DNA from: an uncultured Anaerolineae bacterium
GTDB lineage: Bacteria > Chloroflexota > Anaerolineae > Aggregatilineales > UBA2796
DNA: 64,000 bases
Reading direction: 5' to 3'
Assembly (NCBI GenBank): GCA_938005675.1
Contig: CALKXH010000093.1
Coordinates: 22,092-86,091, forward strand
In this document: positions 16,332 to 25,093 of the stretch, piece by piece
Layout: the number at the start of each line of letters is the position of its first letter
Position numbering within the stretch: the stretch's first letter is position 1
The notes under the pieces: generated by a model
Databases searched by the model: none
The model's input: the letters and a program-made list of their open reading frames with translations, nothing else
Told to the model about the DNA's origin: nothing
Translations under genes and position numbers: made by a program

Positions 16332-17756
16332 ATGGTTGCACATTATAGCACGTTTGTCAGGCGACTTTTGCCGCGCTTGTTGGTGTTGGGCGGCTGTTTG
16401 CTGGCGTTGGGCGCGCCCTACCCTGTAGCGCTGCGCGAGCATCTGGCGCGCGGGGCGAGCGCTTTTCAGAGCGGCGATCTGGGCATCGCGCGCGAGGCTT
16501 ATCATCGAGCGCTCATCTTTCTGCCCGCAGACCCCTTCATCCTAGAGCAGCTCTATCGCATTGCCCTCGCCGCGCGCCGCCACGACCTCGCGCGGGCGTA
16601 CCTCGCCCAACTGACTGAGCATCATGGCTACTCAAGCGCCGTGCATCGGCTCTGGGCGGAGTTTTTCGCCGCACAGGGCGACTCCTACGCCGCCGATGCG
16701 CATCGGCGCGCCGCTTTGAGCGGGACGCCCGCCGACGTGCCGCTCCTGCGCGCCTTGGCGGAGATGGCGTTAGGGCGGCGGGCGTGGGAGCGCGCCGCTG
16801 AGTATCTCGAACGCGCGTACGCCCTCGCGCCCGACGACGGGGAGGTGCGCTACGCGCTCGCCTTGCTCAGCCTGCCCGATCAGCCACAACGCGCCGCCGC
16901 GCTGCTCGCCGAGCTGCCCGATCAGCCGCGCTTCGCGGCTGCGGCGGCGCTGCGAGCGCTCATCGGCGCGCACGGGCAGGAGTCGCCGCCAACTTTCGCC
17001 TTCAGGGTTGGCTTGACGCTGATCGAGGCAGGTCAGTGGCGCCACGCCGAGCGAGCGCTGCACCTCGCCAATGCGCAAGGCGCCGATCTGCCCGCCGCGC
17101 GCGCCTTTCTGGGCTTGGCGCAGAGCCTCAACGGGCGCGAGGGCGCGCCGCTGATCGAGCAAGCCCTTCAAGCGGCGCCCGACGACTCCCTCGTGCAGTA
17201 TGCGGCGGGCTTGTATTGGCGTTGGCGCGGCGATCTGGCTCAGGCGCTTGCCGCGCTGCGCCTCGCCTACGCCCTCGACTCGCAAAACGCGGGTCTGGCG
17301 GCTGAGATCGGCGAGACTTATCGGCGGAGCGGCGATCTGGCTGAGGCGGCGCGCTGGCTGCATAACGCTTTGCGCCTCGCCCCGCAGTCCGCCGCCCTCA
17401 GGCGCGCCCTCGCCGCCTTCTACGCCGACGAGAACTACGCCCTCAACGGCGCGGGCATGAACTTCCTGCGCGAGTCGCTGGCTATTTTGCCCGCCGATCC
17501 CGAAATTTCAGCCAATTACGGCTATGCGCTGCTCTACAATGGGCAAGTTCAGCTGGCATACGCCGAGCTGCAGCGCGCTGTGGCGCTGGATAGCCAAAAT
17601 CCGCGCGCGCGCTACTACTTCGCCGTGCTGCTGGAGCATCAAGGCGACTCACAAGGCGCCATCGAGAGCTACCGTTTCGTCTACCAGCACGGCGAGGGGG
17701 CGCTCAGGCTGCGCGCCGAGCGCGCTCTGCAGCGGCTGGGCGCGCCCTCGCCCTAA
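16332..17756 (+). CDS. TPR repeat protein with N-terminal membrane anchor
   Basis: 474 residues. A hydrophobic N-terminal helix (about 7-28) is followed by helical TPR repeats nearly to the end; clear units include FQSGDLGIAREAYHRALIFL, RSGDLAEAARWLHNALRL and YNGQVQLAYAELQRAVALD. TPR arrays are protein-binding scaffolds; no catalytic domain is present. The start at 16332 is preferred over an upstream TTG at 16314 because a -10 sits just before it. The mRNA would be almost leaderless. Confidence 0.8.
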   Translation: MVAHYSTFVRRLLPRLLVLGGCLLALGAPYPVALREHLARGASAFQSGDLGIAREAYHRALIFLPADPFILEQLYRIALAARRHDLARAYLAQLTEHHGYSSAVHRLWAEFFAAQGDSYAADAHRRAALSGTPADVPLLRALAEMALGRRAWERAAEYLERAYALAPDDGEVRYALALLSLPDQPQRAAALLAELPDQPRFAAAAALRALIGAHGQESPPTFAFRVGLTLIEAGQWRHAERALHLANAQGADLPAARAFLGLAQSLNGREGAPLIEQALQAAPDDSLVQYAAGLYWRWRGDLAQALAALRLAYALDSQNAGLAAEIGETYRRSGDLAEAARWLHNALRLAPQSAALRRALAAFYADENYALNGAGMNFLRESLAILPADPEISANYGYALLYNGQVQLAYAELQRAVALDSQNPRARYYFAVLLEHQGDSQGAIESYRFVYQHGEGALRLRAERALQRLGAPSP

Positions 17757-17793
17757 TTTTTACAACTTTTTTACGATTCTGCGCCGATTGCGC

Positions 17794-17821
17794 TTGCATA
17801 AAGGCGCGCTTCCTTTACAAT
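17794..17821 (+). promoter_or_regulatory. Promoter of the secreted protein gene
   Basis: TTGCAT (17794-17799), 16-bp spacer, TACAAT (17816-17821), about 32 nt of leader before the ATG at 17860. Confidence 0.6.
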
Positions 17822-17859
17822 TTGAGACTGAAGGCAGGCTTTGTTCGAGAGGCTGACTT

Positions 17860-18558
17860 ATGTTTCGAAAAGCGCTCTATACGGTTCTGGTCGTCGTGCT
17901 TGCCAGCACAGCGCTAGGCGTCGGCGCTCCTGTGGCTCAGGCGCAAGGCGATCCAGAGCGCATCACGTTGGATATCACGCCCGGGATGCGTCCGCTCGAC
18001 CTGATCCGACAGCTGCGCAGCGAAAACCTGATCCCCGGCGGCGGCTCGCAGCAGCTGACCGTGCCGCGCACCGTCATCAACGTCCGCAACAAGGGCTTCT
18101 GGTACTTCCCCATCGGGCGCGGCACGCAACTGCGCGACTTCGTGCTGCACTTCGAGATGCGCGGCGTCGAACTGCCCAGCGAGACCAACGGCTGTGGCAT
18201 GGCGTTCCGCATCGTCGGCGAGGAAGACTTCAGCTATGTGCTGCTGACCGCTGATCGGCGCATCATCCTCGTTCAGCGCGACCGCGGCAAGAACATCGTC
18301 GAGTTCGATGAATCCATCGATGAGCTAGAGGGCATCGATGCGACCGACTACGAGCTGGATCGCACGCAGTTGCACTTCGTCACGCTCATCGCCTACGGCA
18401 ACGAGCTGACTCTGTTCCTCAACGGCATCGAGATCGTCCGCGAGACGACGGCGCGCTCGGTGCGCGGGCGCTTCGCCACCATGCTCTACAACGAAGAAGG
18501 CAATCCCAGCAACACTGAGTGCCGCTACAGCAACGTCTTCGCTTGGGAACTCCGCTGA
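17860..18558 (+). CDS. Secreted beta-sandwich protein of unknown function
   Basis: 232 residues. A Sec signal peptide (1-28, cut after AQA) precedes a domain with alternating beta segments: GFWYFPIGRGTQLRDFVLHF, MAFRIVGEEDFSYVLLTADR and ITLIAYGNELTLFLNG-like strands ending in YSNVFAWELR. The layout is like concanavalin/LamG-type (DUF1080-like) sugar-binding sandwiches, but I see no diagnostic active site. It has its own promoter and a GAGAGG ribosome site. Exported with certainty; ligand binding is only inferred. Confidence 0.65.
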   Translation: MFRKALYTVLVVVLASTALGVGAPVAQAQGDPERITLDITPGMRPLDLIRQLRSENLIPGGGSQQLTVPRTVINVRNKGFWYFPIGRGTQLRDFVLHFEMRGVELPSETNGCGMAFRIVGEEDFSYVLLTADRRIILVQRDRGKNIVEFDESIDELEGIDATDYELDRTQLHFVTLIAYGNELTLFLNGIEIVRETTARSVRGRFATMLYNEEGNPSNTECRYSNVFAWELR

Positions 18559-18623
18559 GCAGACCGTCGGAGGTGCTGGGCGTCGGCTCAGCACTTCTGC
18601 AAGCCATTCAGGGCGCGCCTCGC

Positions 18624-18629
18624 TATAAT
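18624..18629 (+). promoter_or_regulatory. -10 element of the molybdo-hydroxylase subunit gene
   Basis: A perfect TATAAT lies 47 bp before the GTG at 18677. The -35 region is not recognisable. Confidence 0.4.
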
Positions 18630-18676
18630 CTGAGCAACATCACGACCGTTCGCCTCTGGAAGCGAGGTTTTTGCCC

Positions 18677-20101
18677 GTGTGGAAGCACTACTACACCGTC
18701 ACGAGCGTGGCTGAGGCGCTGCAGCTGCTGGCTGAACATGGCAGCAAGGCGCGTCTGATCGCCGGCGGCACCGACCTGCTGATCGAGCTGGAGCGCGCCC
18801 AGCGCCCCGACGTCGAAACGCTCATCGATATCTCGCGCCTGCCCAACTTGGATACAATTCAGCGCTACGGCGATCAGATTCGGCTGGGCGCGCTGGTCAC
18901 GCACAACCACGCCGTCGCCAGCCCGCTGATCGCCGAGTATGCCTTGCCGTTAGCGCAAGCGGCGTGGGAGGTCGGCGCGCCGCAGATACGCAATCGCGCC
19001 ACCATCGCCGGCAATTTGATCACAGCCAGCCCCGCCAACGACACGATCACGCCGCTATGGGCGCTGGGCGCCTCCGTCACGCTCGCCTCGCTGCAGGGCG
19101 AGCGCAGCCTGCCGCTCAGCCAGTTCTACACGGGCGTGCGCCGCACGGTCATGCGCCCGGATGAGATGCTGATCGCCATCGATTTCCCCGCCCTCGCCGC
19201 CGACGAACGCGGCATCTTCATCAAGCTGGGCTTGCGGCATACGCAGGCGATCTCGGTCGTGAACATCGCGGCGATCCTGCGCTTCGAGGGCGAGATCGTC
19301 AGGAGCGCGCGCCTGACCTTCGGCTGCGTGGCGCCGACCATCATCAGCGCGCCGCAGGCTGAAGCCTATCTGATCGGCAAGCCGCTGACGGATGAAGTCA
19401 TTGCCGAGGCAGCCCGTCTGGCGGCGTTGGCGACCACGCCGATCAGCGATGTGCGCAGCAGCGCCGAATATCGCCTCGCCATGGCGGCGACGCTGACCAA
19501 GCGCGCCTTGCGCGCCCTGCGCAGCGGCGAGGAGCGACGCGGCTATCCTGAGTCGCCCGCCATGTTGTGGGGTAACTCGGCGGGGCGCGCCGCGCCGTTG
19601 CCACAGCTCACCCTGCACGACGATCAGCCCATCCAGACGACCATCAACGGCAAGCCCTACAGGCTGAGCGGCGCTCATCACAAGACCTTGCTGCGCCTGC
19701 TGCGCGAGGATGCCAAGCTAGTCGGCACGAAAGAGGGCTGCGCTGAAGGCGAATGCGGCGCTTGCACGGTCTTTTTGGATGGCGCGGCGGTCATGGCGTG
19801 CATGGTGCCCGCTCCCCGCGCGCACGGCGCTGAGATCGTCACCGTCGAGGGCTTGGCGCACGGCGCCGAGCGCCTGCATCCGATTCAGCAAGCCTTCATC
19901 GAGCTGGGCGCTGTGCAGTGCGGCTACTGTACGCCCGGCTTCCTGATGAGCGGCGCCAAACTGCTCGAAGAGCATCCCGCGCCCAGCGAGGCGCAGATCA
20001 AGGAGAGCATCGCGGGCAACTTGTGCCGTTGCACGGGCTACTATAGCATCGTGGCTGCCTTCAAGCGCGCCGCCGAGCTGCAAGCCGCCCAACAAGCCTA
20101 A
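18677..20101 (+). CDS. Fused FAD-binding and [2Fe-2S] subunit of a xanthine dehydrogenase/CO dehydrogenase-type enzyme
   Basis: 474 residues from GTG 18677 (GCGAGG 9 nt upstream; a TTG at 18671 is closer than usual). The N-terminal part (to about 290) is a CoxM-like FAD domain with IAGGTDLL near 30-37 and [18 protein letters not shown]; the C-terminal part is a CoxS-like iron-sulfur subunit with cysteines of CAEGECGAC and a following MAC (near 354-374) for the plant-type cluster, and CGYC plus CRC (about 415-451) for the second cluster. Electrons would pass from a molybdenum subunit through the clusters to FAD. No CoxL-like molybdopterin subunit is present nearby. In most operons these two parts are separate proteins. 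Confidence 0.88.
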   Translation: MWKHYYTVTSVAEALQLLAEHGSKARLIAGGTDLLIELERAQRPDVETLIDISRLPNLDTIQRYGDQIRLGALVTHNHAVASPLIAEYALPLAQAAWEVGAPQIRNRATIAGNLITASPANDTITPLWALGASVTLASLQGERSLPLSQFYTGVRRTVMRPDEMLIAIDFPALAADERGIFIKLGLRHTQAISVVNIAAILRFEGEIVRSARLTFGCVAPTIISAPQAEAYLIGKPLTDEVIAEAARLAALATTPISDVRSSAEYRLAMAATLTKRALRALRSGEERRGYPESPAMLWGNSAGRAAPLPQLTLHDDQPIQTTINGKPYRLSGAHHKTLLRLLREDAKLVGTKEGCAEGECGACTVFLDGAAVMACMVPAPRAHGAEIVTVEGLAHGAERLHPIQQAFIELGAVQCGYCTPGFLMSGAKLLEEHPAPSEAQIKESIAGNLCRCTGYYSIVAAFKRAAELQAAQQA

Positions 20102-20108
20102 AACAACG

Positions 20109-20132
20109 GAGCAGACCGTTCGGTCTGCTCCG
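20109..20132. terminator. Hairpin between convergent genes
   Basis: A perfect 10-bp stem (GGAGCAGACC 20109-20118 with GGTCTGCTCC 20123-20132, GTTC loop) between the convergent molybdo-hydroxylase subunit and PepSY genes. No T-run on either strand, so termination may be weak. Confidence 0.5.
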
Positions 20133-20166
20133 CACTTGCTCAAGCGTGGCTCTGAGGGCTGCGAAC

Positions 20167-20925
20167 TCACTTCGCCCTGAGGATAGCACCCGTCGTGGCA
20201 TTCACCTTGACGCGCAGCCCGTTGCTGAGCGTCACCTCCCAGACCAGCACGTAGCCCTCGCGCCTCCCTTCTTGGTGCAGCCGCGAGAAGACCGCATTGC
20301 CGCCGAAGTTGCTGACGGCGATCTGCTCAGCTTGAGCTTGGCTGATGGCAGCGCTGGCAGGCGAGATGACGTAAGGGAGGCGGCGTAGCGGCTTGATCTC
20401 GACGATAGTCCCGTCGAGGGCGTTCACGGTCACTTCGTAGCCGCTGCTCAGCTTGATCTCCCACGCTAGGACGTAGCCGTGCCTCCGACCCATGCGCTCA
20501 AACTTCACCTCTACGGGCTGTGCGCCGGGGAAGCGGCTCTGGGCGATTTGCAGGGCTTGTTCATAACTGATCGTGGCAGCTGCTCCGCCTTGCGGTGGCA
20601 AGGGAGGCGGCACAACGGGGACTACGTTCAGCGGCGGGACGCCCCTCCCGCTTGCCCGAAGCATCTCAGTGGCGACGATCTGCAGAATCTCTTTGCTGAT
20701 GGCGTTGATCTGGACTGATCTGCCGTTGTCCAAGCCGATGATGTAGTAGGGCGGTTGCGCCGCTTGCACCAGCTCAGTTTTGATGACCTTGGCGCTGGGA
20801 TACAGGCTTTGGGCGATATTCATGGCTTCCTGCAAGCTGATCAGGTCTTGAGCTTTGGCGGCGCTCAAGGGCAGAGCCAAAGCGATCAGCGCTGCTAGGG
20901 CGAGTAGGGCGATTGACTTTTTCAC
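20167..20925 (-). CDS. Secreted PepSY-domain protein
   Basis: 252 residues with a Sec signal peptide (1-25, cut after AKA) and three PepSY-type units at about 30-85, 118-170 and 193-252. The repeats share SYEQALQIAQSRFPGAQPVEV, YVLAWEIKLSSGYEVTVNAL and a matching last copy ending LRVKVNATTGAILRAK. PepSY domains inhibit or chaperone extracellular peptidases and act outside the membrane. No M4-type protease is adjacent, so the target is unknown. It is divergent from the peptide-binding protein gene at 21172. Confidence 0.85.
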   Translation of the reverse strand: MKKSIALLALAALIALALPLSAAKAQDLISLQEAMNIAQSLYPSAKVIKTELVQAAQPPYYIIGLDNGRSVQINAISKEILQIVATEMLRASGRGVPPLNVVPVVPPPLPPQGGAAATISYEQALQIAQSRFPGAQPVEVKFERMGRRHGYVLAWEIKLSSGYEVTVNALDGTIVEIKPLRRLPYVISPASAAISQAQAEQIAVSNFGGNAVFSRLHQEGRREGYVLVWEVTLSNGLRVKVNATTGAILRAK

Positions 20926-21082
20926 GCCGACGTCTCCTCTGTTGATTGAAATCAGTTCTGACTAGCAGTATAGTACGCTTTTTCGAACCTCGTGATTAGG
21001 TGTTGATGAATTTTGGGGCGTCTTGGCTGAGGGAGGCGCCGAGGCTCGGACTTGGCAGTTTGCATAGATGTACGCACGCTTG

Positions 21083-21111
21083 TTGCAAAAGTTGCGGAAG
21101 TTCGCTATACG
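21083..21111 (+). promoter_or_regulatory. Promoter of the peptide transporter operon
   Basis: TTGCAA (21083-21088), 17-bp spacer, TATACG (21106-21111), giving a leader of about 55 nt before the binding-protein ATG, which has a GAGGAG ribosome site. Confidence 0.6.
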
Positions 21112-21171
21112 TTAAAGGCGTTCAGAATTGGCTGAGCAAAAAAGCCATAAAAAATTGAGGAGATTGCATCT

Positions 21172-22875
21172 ATGAGCCTTAAAAATCGCGTTCGTTTGGC
21201 GCTCGCCCTCGCCCTGAGCCTCGTGATGGCGCTGGCGGGCTTTGGCGTTGCCGCGCCCAGCTACGCCCAAGATAGCTCAACGTTGGTGGTCGGCTTCGCC
21301 CAAGAGCCCGACAACATGAACGGCTTCTATAGCGCCATGGCGTTCGCCCAGTGGGCAAACGACCTCGTGCAGGCGAGCCTGTATGACTTCAGCGACGACC
21401 TGCAGCCCGTCCCCGTCCTGATCGCCGAGATTCCCACCCGCGAAAACGGCGGCATCAGCGAGGACTTCAAGGAATACACCGTCAAGCTCAAGTCGGGTCT
21501 GAAGTGGAGCGACGGCACGCCCCTCACGGCTGAGGACTTCGTCTTCACCTATGAAATGGTCAAGAATCCCGCCAACAACATGATTCAGGGCAGCAACATC
21601 CGCGACGCCCTCGAGTCGGTCGAGCTGGTCGACGAGACCACCTTCCGTCTCAAGTTCAACGTCGCCAAGCCCTTCCCCGAAGACCTGATCGGCTCGCCCG
21701 GTCTCTCCACGATCCTGCCCGCCCACGTCTTCCGCCCGATCTTCGAGCGCGATGGCACGCTAGAGAACGCTGAGGAGAACCAAGACCCGACCGTCTTCAG
21801 CGGTCCGTACGTCCTGCGCGAGTGGAAGCGCGGCGAGTCCATGCTCTTCGAGGCGAATCCGAACTACGTCTTCGGCGAGCCGAAGATCAAGCGCGTGCTG
21901 ATCCGCTTCTTCCCCGATACCGACTCGCAGTACGCCGCCCTAGCGGCCGGTCAGCTGGACTTCGTGCCGAACGTCAGCGAGGGCGATATTCCGCGCGTCG
22001 CTGCCAGCAATCCGAACCTGAAACTGGTGACGGTCTTCGGCGGCTATATCGAGAGCCTGTGGCTGAACCTGCAAGAGGAGGGCAAAGGTCCGCGCGCTGG
22101 TCACCCCGCCCTGAAGGACGTGCGCGTGCGCCGCGCGCTGCGCCTCGCCATTGACCGCGAGACGATCACCCGCGAGCTGCTGGCCGGCGCCACCAGCCCG
22201 ACCGATAGCATCTACGCCGGCTCGCCCTTCGAGGACAAGAGCCTAGGCGTGACGCCCTACGATCCTGAGGCAGCTGCTGCCCTGCTGGACGAAGCGGGCT
22301 GGGTCGTCGGCGCGGATGGCATCCGCGCTAAGGACGGCGTCAAGATGGAGCTGCGCTACAGCACCACCACCGCCGGCTGGCGCAACAACATTCAAGCCGT
22401 CATCCAGCAGCAGCTGGCGAAGGTCGGCGTGAGCGTGATCTTGGAGAAATACCCCGCCTCCGAGTACTTCGGCACTTACGCCAACAAGGGTATTGTGGCG
22501 AGCGGACAGTACGATATCGGGCAGTTCGCTAACAACACCGCTCTGACCAACCCTGCCAACGTCACCGTCGATGAGGCGCTCAGCTGCGCCCAGATCGTCA
22601 GCGAGGATAACCCCGGCGGCAACAACTGGACGGGCTTCTGCAGCCCTGAGATGGACGCCGCCTCGCTGGTGACCAAGACCTCGCTCGATCCTGAGGAGCG
22701 CCTCGCCGCCGCCTACAAGATTCAGCAGATCATGCGCGACGAAGCGCCGCTGATCAACCTGTTCCCGCGCGGCGATAACTACGCCTACAACACCGCCCGC
22801 TTCGTCGGCGAGATTCGAATCGGCTCCGGCGTTGGCAACCAGTGGTTCGACATCATGAATTGGGAACTGAAGTAA
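21172..22875 (+). CDS. ABC transporter substrate-binding protein, family 5 (peptide/nickel type)
   Basis: 567 residues. A Sec signal peptide (1-32) precedes a family 5 fold: GFAQEPDNMNGFYSAMAFAQ near the N-terminus, the family segment GLKWSDGTPLTAEDFVFTYE at about 107-126, and RRALRLAIDRETI near 322. Relatives bind di- and oligopeptides, nickel or oligosaccharides. It is the first gene of an operon with two DppB/DppC permeases, separated from them by a hairpin that may reduce permease expression. No ATPase genes follow. The ligand cannot be inferred. Confidence 0.9.
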   Translation: MSLKNRVRLALALALSLVMALAGFGVAAPSYAQDSSTLVVGFAQEPDNMNGFYSAMAFAQWANDLVQASLYDFSDDLQPVPVLIAEIPTRENGGISEDFKEYTVKLKSGLKWSDGTPLTAEDFVFTYEMVKNPANNMIQGSNIRDALESVELVDETTFRLKFNVAKPFPEDLIGSPGLSTILPAHVFRPIFERDGTLENAEENQDPTVFSGPYVLREWKRGESMLFEANPNYVFGEPKIKRVLIRFFPDTDSQYAALAAGQLDFVPNVSEGDIPRVAASNPNLKLVTVFGGYIESLWLNLQEEGKGPRAGHPALKDVRVRRALRLAIDRETITRELLAGATSPTDSIYAGSPFEDKSLGVTPYDPEAAAALLDEAGWVVGADGIRAKDGVKMELRYSTTTAGWRNNIQAVIQQQLAKVGVSVILEKYPASEYFGTYANKGIVASGQYDIGQFANNTALTNPANVTVDEALSCAQIVSEDNPGGNNWTGFCSPEMDAASLVTKTSLDPEERLAAAYKIQQIMRDEAPLINLFPRGDNYAYNTARFVGEIRIGSGVGNQWFDIMNWELK

Positions 22876-22896
22876 GCCTGACGGCTGCTCCAGTCG

Positions 22897-22922
22897 CAGA
22901 GACGGGCGCCCGCCCGTCTCTG
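22897..22922 (+). other. Hairpin between binding-protein and permease genes
   Basis: A perfect 11-bp stem (CAGAGACGGGC 22897-22907 with GCCCGTCTCTG 22912-22922, 4-nt loop) with no T-run, between the binding-protein stop and the first permease. The position suits partial termination or protection of the upstream mRNA so that the binding protein is made in excess. Confidence 0.6.
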
Positions 22923-22953
22923 TGGCTTAGCGGCTCATAACGCTAGGGCATTT

Positions 22954-23985
22954 ATGACTCAGTACATCCTGCGGCGTGTGCTGCAATCCATTCCGCTGTT
23001 GTTCATCATCAGCTTCATTTTGTTCAACTTCACCAACGCTCTCGGCGATCCGATGGCGGTCTTCGCCGAGACGCGCAACCGTCCCAGCGCTCGCGACCGC
23101 GAGATCATCATGAAGCGCTTGGGCTTAGACCGCCCTCTTTTAGAGCAGTACTTGATCTGGCTGGTCGGCAATGATTGGATGCCGCCTATCGAGATTCCGA
23201 CAGACGACGGCGGCGTGCGCTATGAGCAAGGCAGACGGCGCGGCGTGCTGCGCGGCGATCTGGGCTTGTCCTTCGTCACGCGCCGCCCCTCCTGGACGCG
23301 CATCGAGGAGCGCCTGCCATGGACGCTCGTGCTGATGATCCCCTCTTACGTCATCACGGTCGTGCTGGCGATCGGCATCGGCATTTTCTCCGCCGTGCGG
23401 CAGTATTCCTTCTGGGATAACCTGATCACCAGCCTCTCGTTCTTCTTCTATTCGATGCCGATCTTCTTCATCGCCCTGCTCTCGATCTACATTTTCGCCG
23501 TGCAGTTCAGGCGCTGGGGCTTAGAGCCGATCAAGTGGGGCGGCACGGGCGATGGCAGCTTCGGCAGCCTGCTGCAGCACATGGTGCTGCCCGTCTTCTG
23601 CCTAGTGGCGATTCAGTTGGCGGGCTACGTGCGCTTCATCCGCTCGTCCATGCTGGAGGTGCTCAATCAGGATTACATCCGCACGGCGCGCGCCAAAGGC
23701 TTGGGCGAGCCAACCGTCGTGCGCCGCCACGCCTTCAAAAACGCCGCTTTGCCGCTGGTGACGCTCATCGGCTTGGATTTGCCCTTCCTGTTGGCGGGCG
23801 CGGTCGTCACCGAGCGCATCTTCGCGTGGCCCGGCATGGGGCGGCTCTTCATCGAGAGCTTCGAGCGCGCCGATGCGCCCGTCATCATGGCGATTTTGAT
23901 GGTGCTGAGCGTCGCCGTGGTCGTCTTCCAGTTGCTGACCGATATCGTCTACACATGGCTCGATCCGCGCATCCGCTACTCCTAG
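22954..23985 (+). CDS. ABC transporter permease, DppB/OppB type
   Basis: 343 residues, about six membrane helices. The family start is clear (MTQYILRRVLQSIPLLFIIS) and the ATPase-docking EAA loop is DYIRTARAKGLGEPTVVRRH. A stretch of about 50 residues between the first two helices (about 40-95) is longer than in short DppB proteins. With the DppC-like partner it forms the membrane channel for the 21172 binding protein. The partner starts 10 bp after this stop. Confidence 0.92.
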   Translation: MTQYILRRVLQSIPLLFIISFILFNFTNALGDPMAVFAETRNRPSARDREIIMKRLGLDRPLLEQYLIWLVGNDWMPPIEIPTDDGGVRYEQGRRRGVLRGDLGLSFVTRRPSWTRIEERLPWTLVLMIPSYVITVVLAIGIGIFSAVRQYSFWDNLITSLSFFFYSMPIFFIALLSIYIFAVQFRRWGLEPIKWGGTGDGSFGSLLQHMVLPVFCLVAIQLAGYVRFIRSSMLEVLNQDYIRTARAKGLGEPTVVRRHAFKNAALPLVTLIGLDLPFLLAGAVVTERIFAWPGMGRLFIESFERADAPVIMAILMVLSVAVVVFQLLTDIVYTWLDPRIRYS

Positions 23986-23995
23986 GAGACCGCCC

Positions 23996-24964
23996 ATGAC
24001 CACCCAGACCGATCAGCTGCAAGGCAAACCCGCTGAGCGCGTCCTCTCGCTCGATCCCAAGCAGAACGTCAAGGGCGTCTCGAACTTTGCGCGCAGTATG
24101 CGCCGCCTGCGCAAGCATCGCATGGCGATCTTCGGAGCGGTGCTGCTGCTCTTCATCTTCCTGTACGTGCTGATCGGCTCGCTGCTCATCCCGGAGTCGG
24201 CTTCGATCTTCAACGATCCGCGCCGCGCCCTGCAGCCGCCCTCCGCCGAGCATCCCTTCGGCACAGACGTGATCGGGCGCGATTTATTGGCGCGCACCAT
24301 CTACGGCGGGCAGGTCTCGCTCTTCATCGGCGTGACGGCGATGCTGGTTCAGATTCTGGTCGGCACGGCGGTCGGCTTGTTGGCGGGCTATCTGGGCGGC
24401 ATCGTGGACTTCCTGCTCATGCGCCTCGCTGAGGCAATGCTGAGCATCCCGCAGCTCTTCCTCGCCCTGATCGCCCTGCGCATCTTCTCCGACCCAACCC
24501 GCTTCCCGGATTTCACCTTCATGGGCAGGCGCTTCAGCAGCACGATGATCGTGATCGTCTTCGTGATCGGCTTGACCAGCTGGATGCGCGTCTCGCGCAT
24601 TGTGCGCTCGGTGGTGCTCTCGGTGCGCGAGCAGGAATACGTCACGGCGGCGCATTCGATTGGCGCCTCCAGCTGGCGGATCATCTTTCGGCACGTGCTG
24701 CCCAACTGCGCCGCCCCGATCATCGTCTCGGCGACGCTTGGCGTGGCAACTGCCATCCTGCTGGAGGCGTACTTGGGCTTCTTGGGCTTGGGCGTGCGCG
24801 CGCCAACGCCCACGTGGGGCAACATCATGGGCGAGGCGAACAGCTACCTCGATAGCTGGTTCTACTGGTTCTTCCCCGCCGTCTTCATCATGCTGACCGT
24901 CATGGGCATCAACTTCTTGGGCGACGGACTGCGCGATGCCTTCGATCCGCGCTCGCTGAAGTGA
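23996..24964 (+). CDS. ABC transporter permease, DppC/OppC type
   Basis: 322 residues. The charged N-terminal tail ends in RRLRKHRMAIFGAVLLLFIF, followed by HPFGTDVIGRDLLARTIYGG, both typical of DppC, and an EAA loop EYVTAAHSIGASSWRIIFRH. About six helices. It partners the DppB-like permease. The operon stops here at an intrinsic terminator, so the DppD/DppF ATPases must be encoded elsewhere. Confidence 0.92.
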   Translation: MTTQTDQLQGKPAERVLSLDPKQNVKGVSNFARSMRRLRKHRMAIFGAVLLLFIFLYVLIGSLLIPESASIFNDPRRALQPPSAEHPFGTDVIGRDLLARTIYGGQVSLFIGVTAMLVQILVGTAVGLLAGYLGGIVDFLLMRLAEAMLSIPQLFLALIALRIFSDPTRFPDFTFMGRRFSSTMIVIVFVIGLTSWMRVSRIVRSVVLSVREQEYVTAAHSIGASSWRIIFRHVLPNCAAPIIVSATLGVATAILLEAYLGFLGLGVRAPTPTWGNIMGEANSYLDSWFYWFFPAVFIMLTVMGINFLGDGLRDAFDPRSLK

Positions 24965-24972
24965 AGTGGCAC

Positions 24973-25000
24973 AGCCCGTCCCCGCGCGGACGGGCTTTTT
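24973..25000 (+). terminator. Intrinsic terminator of the peptide transporter operon
   Basis: A 9-bp stem (AGCCCGTCC 24973-24981 with GGACGGGCT 24988-24996, 6-nt loop) followed by TTTT. Confidence 0.85.
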
Positions 25001-25038
25001 GCGCGTAGGGCAACCGTCTGATCGCTACGCCGCGCCCG

Positions 25039-25047
25039 TGCTACAAT
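25039..25047 (+). promoter_or_regulatory. Extended -10 promoter of the lipoprotein gene
   Basis: TGCTACAAT, an extended -10 (TGn plus TACAAT), 47 nt before the lipoprotein ATG. The same nonamer occurs on the minus strand at 5138-5146. Confidence 0.5.
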
Positions 25048-25093
25048 TTGCTCTGCATACACCACTACGTTGTTGTGTGATTGGAGACTGGCT

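Noticed and set aside
18671..18676. TTG start for the FAD/Fe-S subunit
   Set aside because: It would be only about 3 nt from the ribosome site; GTG at 18677 is at normal distance.
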